A stretch of DNA of 64,000 nt from Chaetoderma sp. LZ-2023a (taxonomy: Eukaryota > Mollusca > Caudofoveata > Chaetodermatida > Chaetodermatidae). Position 1 is the stretch's first letter. The number at the start of each line of letters is the position of its first letter. The stretch is taken from positions 36,243,443-36,307,442 of the forward strand of contig CM067373.1 of the NCBI GenBank assembly GCA_034401795.1. Direction: 5' to 3'. The translations under genes and the position numbers were made by a program. Positions 58,270 to 64,000 of the stretch are shown one piece after another. The notes below the pieces were generated by a model. It saw only the letters and a list, made by a program, of their open reading frames with translations. It was not told the DNA's origin and ran no database searches.

Positions 58270-59785
58270 GGGACAAAGTACAGAAAATGGACAATGCACA
58301 AAGAAGGGACAAAGCACAAAGTACAGAAGGGACTAAGCACAAAGAAGGGACAATGCACAAAGAAGGGACTAAGCACAAAGAAGGGACAAAGCACAAAGAA
58401 GGGACTAAGCACAAAGAAGGGACAATGCACAAAGAAGGGACAAAGCACAAAGAAGGGACTAAGCACAAAGAAGGGACAAAGCACAAAGAAGGGACTAAGC
58501 ACAAAGAAGGGACTAAGCACAAAGAAGGGACTAAGCACAAAGAAGGGACAAAGCACAAAGAAGGGACTAAGCACAAAGAAGGGACAACGCACACAGGGGG
58601 GGACAACACACAGATAAGGGACTAAGCACATAGAATGGACAAAGCACAGAGAAGGGACAAAGTACAAAGAAAGGACAAAGCACAAAGAAAGGACAAAGCA
58701 CAAAGAAGGGACAACACACAGAGAAGGGACTGAGAACAAAGGGGCAACACAGAGAAGGGACAAAGCACAAAGAAGGGACAACACACAGAGAAGGGACAAA
58801 GCACAGAGAAGGGACAAAGCACAAAGAAGGGGCAACACACAGAGAAGGGACAAAGCACAGAGAAGAGACAAAGCATAAAGAAGGGACAAAGCACAAAGAA
58901 GGGACAAAGCACAAAGAAAGGACTAACCACAGAGAAGGGACTAAGCACAGAGAAGGGACCAATCACAAAGAGGGGACTAAGCACAGAGAAGGGACAAAGT
59001 ACAGAGAGGGGACTAAGCACAGAGAAGGGACAAAGTACAGAGAAGGGACAAAGTACAGAGAAGGGACAAAGTACAGAGAAGGGACAAAGCACAAAGAAGG
59101 GACAAAGCACAGAGAAGAGACAAAGCACGGAGAAGGGACAAAGTACAGAGAAGGGACAACACAAAGAGAAGGGACAACGCAAAGAGAAGGGACAACGCAA
59201 AGAGAAGGGACAACGCAAAGAGAAGGGACAAAGCACAGAGAAGGGACAAAGCACAGAGAAGGGACAAAGCACAGAGAAGGGACAAAGCACAGAGAAGGGA
59301 CAAAGCACAGAGAAGGGACAAAGCACAGAGAAGGGACAAAGTACAGAGAAGGGACAAAGTACAGAGAAGGGACAAAGTACAGAGAAGGGGCAGAGCACAG
59401 AGAAGGGGCAAAGCACAGAGGGAACTAAGCGCAGAGAAGGGACAAAGCGCAGAGAAGGGACAAAGCGCAGAGAAGGGACAAAGCGCAGAGAAGGGACAAA
59501 GCGCAGAGAAGGGACAAAGCGCAGAGAAGGGACAAAGCGCAGAGAAGGTACAAAGCACAGTGGGGACTAAGCACAGAAGGGACAAAGCACAGAGAAGGAA
59601 CAAAGCACAGGAGGGACAAAGCACAAAGAGGGGACTAAGCACAGAGAAGGGACAAAGCACAGAGAAGGGACAAAGCACAGAGGGGACTAAGCACAGTGAA
59701 GGAGCAAAGTACAGAGAAGGGACAAAGCACAAAGAAGGGACAAAGCACAAAGAACGGACAAAGCACAGAGAAGGGACAAAGCAGG
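58270..59785 (+). repeat. 18-bp minisatellite, about 84 units
   Basis: The unit is GGGACAAAGCACAAAGAA with drift from CACAAAG (left) to CACAGAG (right) and local GCGCAGAG blocks (59430-59550). The period is a multiple of three, so both strands stay open (KHKEGT and LCALSL phrases). These frames are repeat artefacts. Confidence 0.96.
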
Positions 59786-60239
59786 CAAAATTATGCATTT
59801 GTATAAATTAAATAAAATACAAATCTATATTTACATATTTTGGAATTCTTTAATTGTAAATTTAGCCACAGAATGTCGTTTTCTTACATTTTTCATGAGA
59901 ACCGCAGTGATGTCATCGCGTAAATGATTGTTGTGGTATGATGTCATTGCGTGAATATTTTGTTGTTGTTGATTGAAACCCATCAACAGTCAACAGATCA
60001 ATCGAACACCACCATATTAATTAGATGCAAGAGGAATATGAGTATTTACTAAGCTAGAACTTGGACCGGAGCTGATGTCCCACTTGGTAACTGTATTACA
60101 CAACAGTTTCTTATAATCTGAAAATATGTGTGGCATAATCTGATTCCACATGGTTTACGATTGATGCGATGACATACCGTGAATTTTATGGCATGCCAAA
60201 ATTTATGACTTAACCAAAAGTTTAAGTAATACAGATTGT
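59786..60239. other. Intergenic, no gene supported
   Basis: AT-rich sequence with a GATGTCAT(C/T)GCGT motif occurring twice (near 59909 and 59940). Confidence 0.45.
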
Positions 60240-60723
60240 GAAAATTTACCAATCAAAATCTGGAAGTTTTAAAAGCCTACCACAATAGAATCCTTCCACC
60301 CTAGTTTCATTGAAATCTGGAAGTAGGAATACCATTTTAAAGCATTTCTTGACAATTTTCTGAAAATCCAAGAAAACTTCCAGCCACTGGAAAATTTACC
60401 AATCAGATACTGTACATAAGTTCAGATTTTTGAAAATACAAGAAGGCCACCATAAAAATTTACCAATCAAATTTCTATATATGAAAATCTTAAGATACTT
60501 TCTGAATGATTCCACACACCCCATCGCACCCCCACCCCAAATTTAAGATCTAAGAAAATACAAAATGGACATGGAAAATTTAACCAATAAAATTTCTGTA
60601 TACACGTCTAGCAGTCTTCGCCAGAGGGTCATTCGAACCAAGTTCAATTGAAATCGGTCAAGCGAACGTTGATGGACAAAGGATGGACGTCATGGTATAA
60701 GCTGTCTGGTCAGCTGAGCTAAT
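60240..60723 (-). mobile_element. MR repeat copy 5, truncated and diverged
   Basis: The MR outer end is recognisable at the right (GGACGTCATGGTATAAGC, then TGGTCAGCTGAGCTAAT). Inside, AAAATTTACCAATCAAAT recurs four times. The CCCAAGGGGCCT end is missing. Confidence 0.55.
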
Positions 60724-61119
60724 CAAATGATATTGTAAATTAAGAATTTGCACTCCGAGTTTGTTTTGGCAGTGGCCACACCGACCTTGAGTTCCTGGCA
60801 AAAAATTCACTATTTCACCCAACCCTGAGACTCGAGAGGCTCACATTTCATTAAGTACAATAACAGTAAAGACCGGAAAACCGGCCTGCACATACATATC
60901 TGATGTCAACCTATATACACAGTAATTCTGCACTTTTGGGTTAAGATTTATGTCGAGCTTTGTCAGATATATAACAAAACTTGTAAGATTTTTAATAGTT
61001 CCATGTCACAATCAAAAATCTAAATGATGCTTGAAGAAGTAATTCTGGACTGGTAATTAAATGTATGGAATGTCAATGAGATTCACATTATAAACTTACA
61101 TGTAAATGTAAAAAAAATC
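60724..61119. other. Intergenic, no gene supported
   Basis: AT-rich, apparently unique sequence between MR copy 5 and the CAGA tract. I see nothing in it that can be annotated. Confidence 0.4.
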
Positions 61120-61230
61120 TGACAGACAGACAGACACAGGCAGGCAGACAGCATGACAGACAGACAGACAGAGGCACAGAGACAGACAGACAGATAACCA
61201 GGCAGGCAGGCAGACAAACAGAGATAGACA
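61120..61230. repeat. (CAGA)n/(CAGG)n microsatellite
   Basis: Interrupted CAGA and CAGG tetranucleotides. Confidence 0.9.
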
Positions 61231-61477
61231 GACAGATATATACTAGTTGCAGCTAAAACGTGATATTGTGAACATGAGGTTAATCCCTGTAAGTATTTCA
61301 TCTGCAAATATCTCCAACAAAATTTAGTTAGAATTGGTCCAGCAGTAGTCTTTTAGAGGAATCACTTTATATTGTAAATACAGGACCTGAAATGAGTTCC
61401 CATGTAACCTTTTTTAGGGGTGTGTGTGTTTAATTTGGTCAGGAAAATTGGCATATTTGATTAGCGAATTTTCAAAA

Positions 61478-61695
61478 CATTTCTGTCTTGCCTATGAAAG
61501 GGACATTCAAGAGCAGTGCAGAGGCTGGTTTTGACTGTTGGCTTGGAAAGGGACATTTAAGAGCAGTGCAGGGTTGGCAGTACTGGTTTTGACTGTTGGC
61601 TTTGAAAGGGACATTCAAAATGGAAATGGACATTTAAGAGAAGTGCAGAGGTTGGTTTTGATCGGATTGACTATTATTAAAGGGCTAATATCACA
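61478..61695. repeat. MITE-D right-end fragment, partly triplicated
   Basis: GAAAGGGACATT(C/T)AAGAGCAGTGCAG occurs three times in about 150 bases, with GGTTTTGACTGTTGGCTT after the first two. It closes with GACTATTATTAAAGGGCTAA, a MITE-D terminus. Confidence 0.65.
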
Positions 61696-61749
61696 ATTAT
61701 CTACCAGTTCACTAAATATCATTTTGAATGAGCTTTAGCAAATAACACT

Positions 61750-61930
61750 TCTTAGTGAGTAACAAGCTTTAGGGAGTAACAGGCTTTAAGGAGTAACAGG
61801 CTTTCGGGAGTAACAAGCTTTAGTGAGTAACAGGCTTTCAGGAGTAACATGGTTTAGTGACTAATTAGTTTTAGCAAATAATGAGCCTTGGGGAGTAATG
61901 CTCATTAGCGAGTACCAAGCTTTAGCGAGT
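61750..61930. repeat. About 20-bp tandem repeat, 9 copies
   Basis: The unit is GAGTAACA(A/G)GCTTTAGG with variants. Confidence 0.85.
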
Positions 61931-62199
61931 ACAAAGTGATATTTACTAATTAATGAAAGTGATAATAGTGGTATTAAATGTGAGGCAGGTGAGACAATAA
62001 AGAATAATTAGAACAAAGAACTTTACTGTTAAATAACACAGGTGCTCTCTCGAACACGTTTCATTCTGTATGATTCGGTGGCAAGACAGTGATCAAGTTA
62101 TATGCTATAGTACCTAAGCACATTATACAATCAATAACATAATCATATAATTAACAGCACCAATTAACAGCACAGACAGTGGCACATTACCTTGACACC

Positions 62200-62393
62200 T
62201 TAACACTAAATTCTGCAGTATTCTTGAGAAATGTCCATTTGCAGACCATGAGATGATCATTTTGGAAAATTTACCACTGGAATAACTGACTCGATAACCG
62301 AGCCAGTCATTCCAGTAATACATTTTCAAAAGTAGTCTTCTCTGGCACGGCAAATTGGCATTTTCTAAGAGAAAGTTGAAATTAGAGGGTTAA
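62200..62393. repeat. MITE-D copy
   Basis: TTAACACTAAATTCTGCAGT to TTAGAGGGTTAAC. The core ACTGGAATAACTGACTCGAT faces CGAGCCAGTCATTCCAGT with two mismatches. Confidence 0.8.
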
Positions 62394-62402
62394 CACTTCT
62401 AT

Positions 62403-62920
62403 GGTCAAGCCAGCCAAGACAACACAGCTTCTGCACTGGTCAAGCCGGCCAAAACAATACAGCTCCTGCACTGGTCAAGCCAGCTAAAACAAAAGCTCCT
62501 GCACTGGTCAAGCCGGCCAAACCAATACAGCTTCTGCACTGCTCAAGCCGGCCAAAACAATAGTTTCTGCACTGGTCAAGCCAGACAAAACAATACAGCT
62601 TCTGCCCTGCTCAAGCCGGCCAAAACAATACAGCTTCTGCACTGGTCAAGCCAGACAAAACAATACAGCTTCTGCACTGGTCAATCCGGCCAAAAAAACA
62701 CAGCTTCTGCACTGGTCAAGCCGGCCAAAACAATACAGCTTCTGCACTGGTCAAGCCAGCCAAAACAATACAGCTTCTGCACTGGTCAAGCCAACCAAAA
62801 CAACACAACTCCTGTACTGGTCAAGCCGGCCAAAACAATAGTTTCTGCACTAGTCAAAACCATACAGCTCCGGCACTGATCAAGCCGGCCAAAACACTAC
62901 AGCCCCTGCACTGGTCTTGA
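62403..62920. repeat. 35-bp tandem array derived from a MITE-D end, about 15 copies
   Basis: The unit is GGTCAAGCCGGCCAAAACAA plus TACAGCTTCTGCACT. A single copy of the same phrase, GGTCAAACCAGCGAAAAC then CTCTGCAGT, forms the terminus of the MITE-D at 34623-34855 (reverse strand). The array runs straight into a MITE-D body (CACTGGTCTTGAGAAACG). Confidence 0.85.
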
Positions 62921-63088
62921 GAAACGTAAATGTATGGGTCAATAGAGGACTTTTCTGAAAAATTACGACCAGAATAAATGGCTCAATAACAGAGTTAGTC
63001 ATTCAACTTGTAAATTTCCACAAATCATCTTCTCTTGGTCTGTAAGTTAGCTTTTCTTGACCAGTCTATCAGGACCATTACAGGATTA
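62921..63088. repeat. MITE-D body, eroded
   Basis: TCTTGAGAAACGTAAATG through CAGAATAAATGGCTCAATAA against GAGTTAGTCATTC, to TACAGGATTAAACC. Confidence 0.7.
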
Positions 63089-63285
63089 AACCTTTCACTG
63101 ATAAATTCCTGAAAAAGTACATTCTTCACTATATAATAAAACTTACTCTGTTGAATATTTTGAAATTAATTCGACTTAAAGCCGTTGCTGCCTTCCAGTC
63201 AACTTTATTTCAAAATATTCAACAGTTTTCGTGTATGGCTGCCTTGAAGACGAGATATGGGGAATTTATCGCTGAAAGGGCTAAG
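63088..63285. mobile_element. MITE-C copy
   Basis: Inverted ends AACCTTTCACTGATAAATTC and GAATTTATCGCTGAAAGGGC. The hairpin at about 63148-63225 has outer arms GTTGAATATTTTGAAATTAA and ATTTCAAAATATTCAAC, and an inner left stem AAGCCGTTGCTGCC whose partner is deleted. Confidence 0.8.
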
Positions 63286-63469
63286 ACATTTCCTAGTACC
63301 AGTATCATGAGAGCTTGTGAAAACACTGCTGATAAACTCTATGGGCCATATGTGCCAGAGGTTTAGTCATTGTCAAAGTAGTCCTTTGTTTAAATTTGTA
63401 ATGTAAGATCAGATGTGACTGCAACAGCACAATTTAAACCGATCTAATGGGCCCTGGTTTAAATCTTCT

Positions 63470-64000
63470 GCATGGTAGCTAAGATATGTCTGGTTCTGGT
63501 TTTAGATACACTTTACAGTAACTAAACCATGACTGGTTCTGGTTTAGAGATACTCTGTACAGTAGCTAGCCCCAGACTGGTTCTGGTTTAGACTCTGTAC
63601 AGTAACTAAACCAAGACTGGTTCTGGTTTATGGATACCCTGAACAGTACCTAGCCCAAGACTGGTTCTGGTTTAGATACTCTGTACAGTAACTAACCCCA
63701 GACTGGTTCTGGTTTACAGATACTCTGTACAGTAGCTAAACCAAGAATGGGTCTGGTTTATGGATACCCTGTACAGTACCTAACCCAAAACTGGTTCTGG
63801 TTTATACATACTCTGTACAGTAACTAACCCCAGACTGGTTCTGGTTTACAGATACTCTGTACAGTAGCTAAACCAAGAATGGTTCTGGTTTATGGATACC
63901 CTGTAAACTACCTAACCCAAGACTGGTTCTGGTTTATGGATACTATGTACAGTAACTAAACCAAGACTGGTTCTGGTTTATGGATACTATGTACATTAAC
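63470..64000. repeat. About 44-bp tandem array, 12 copies, runs off the right edge
   Basis: The unit is AGACTGGTTCTGGTTTA plus (T/C)AGATACTCTGTACAGTA and ACTAACCCC. Two unit types (AAACCAAG and AACCCCAG) alternate, suggesting amplification as a larger block. Confidence 0.93.

Noticed and set aside
58107-59798. Open frames above 250 codons on the minus strand (LCALSL/FVPSLC phrases) and KHKEGT frames on the plus strand
   Set aside because: The 18-bp period keeps frames open on both strands. Codon content follows the repeat and not selection.

Overview
The window reads as non-coding, repeat-saturated DNA from an invertebrate animal, most likely a marine mollusc. The reasons are Penelope-type, CR1-type and Tc1-type transposons, no operon structure, AT-rich intergenic sequence, and several copies of a long repeat with ends reading AGCTCACCTGG and CCTTGGGCCTCTTGTT, which I associate from memory with bivalve and gastropod genomes. 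The species assignment is inference. I see no rRNA, tRNA or CRISPR.

Layout. 0-4 kb: a 50-bp tandem array, hairpin elements, and a Penelope-like element that landed inside a 600-bp MITE, leaving a 14-bp target duplication. 4-12 kb: hairpin MITEs (one split by a 1.3-kb hAT-like insertion) and the first long mollusc-type repeat (here called MR). 12-14 kb: 23 copies of a 78-bp satellite. 14-21 kb: a second MR copy, a whole-looking Tc1-type transposon with an open 341-codon transposase, a second Penelope fragment, a third MR copy, a CR1/L2-type LINE fragment and an uninterrupted copy of the MITE that the first Penelope hit. 22.8-28.9 kb: a 6-kb 17-bp minisatellite. 30-34 kb: an inverted-repeat MITE and 67-bp and 151-bp arrays. 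34-38 kb: a reverse MR copy loaded with nested MITEs. 38-39.5 kb: a relative of the 32-34 kb repeat in which a tetranucleotide has expanded instead. 40.6-43.6 kb: a decayed copy of a conserved but unnamed metazoan multicopy protein. 43.8-47.1 kb: a 5'-truncated CR1/Rex1-like LINE. 49.3-51.1 kb: the only convincing host coding sequence, a serine-rich protein with a YAP/FAM181-type TEAD-binding omega-loop motif, between hairpin MITEs. 52.3-54.3 kb: a 112-bp palindrome, an (AT)n tract and a dead Tc1 element with about 160-bp inverted repeats. 55-60 kb: three consecutive minisatellites (19, 46 and 18 bp). 60-64 kb: MR and MITE remnants and further arrays.

The most striking pattern is a set of short palindromes that recur through the window inside MITEs with different termini. 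The two arms of each copy match each other, while the inner stem sequence differs between copies. A second palindrome family with an unrelated core behaves the same way. Tandem arrays make up roughly a quarter of the window and produce many long but meaningless open frames, especially at 22.8-28.9 and 55.4-59.8 kb.
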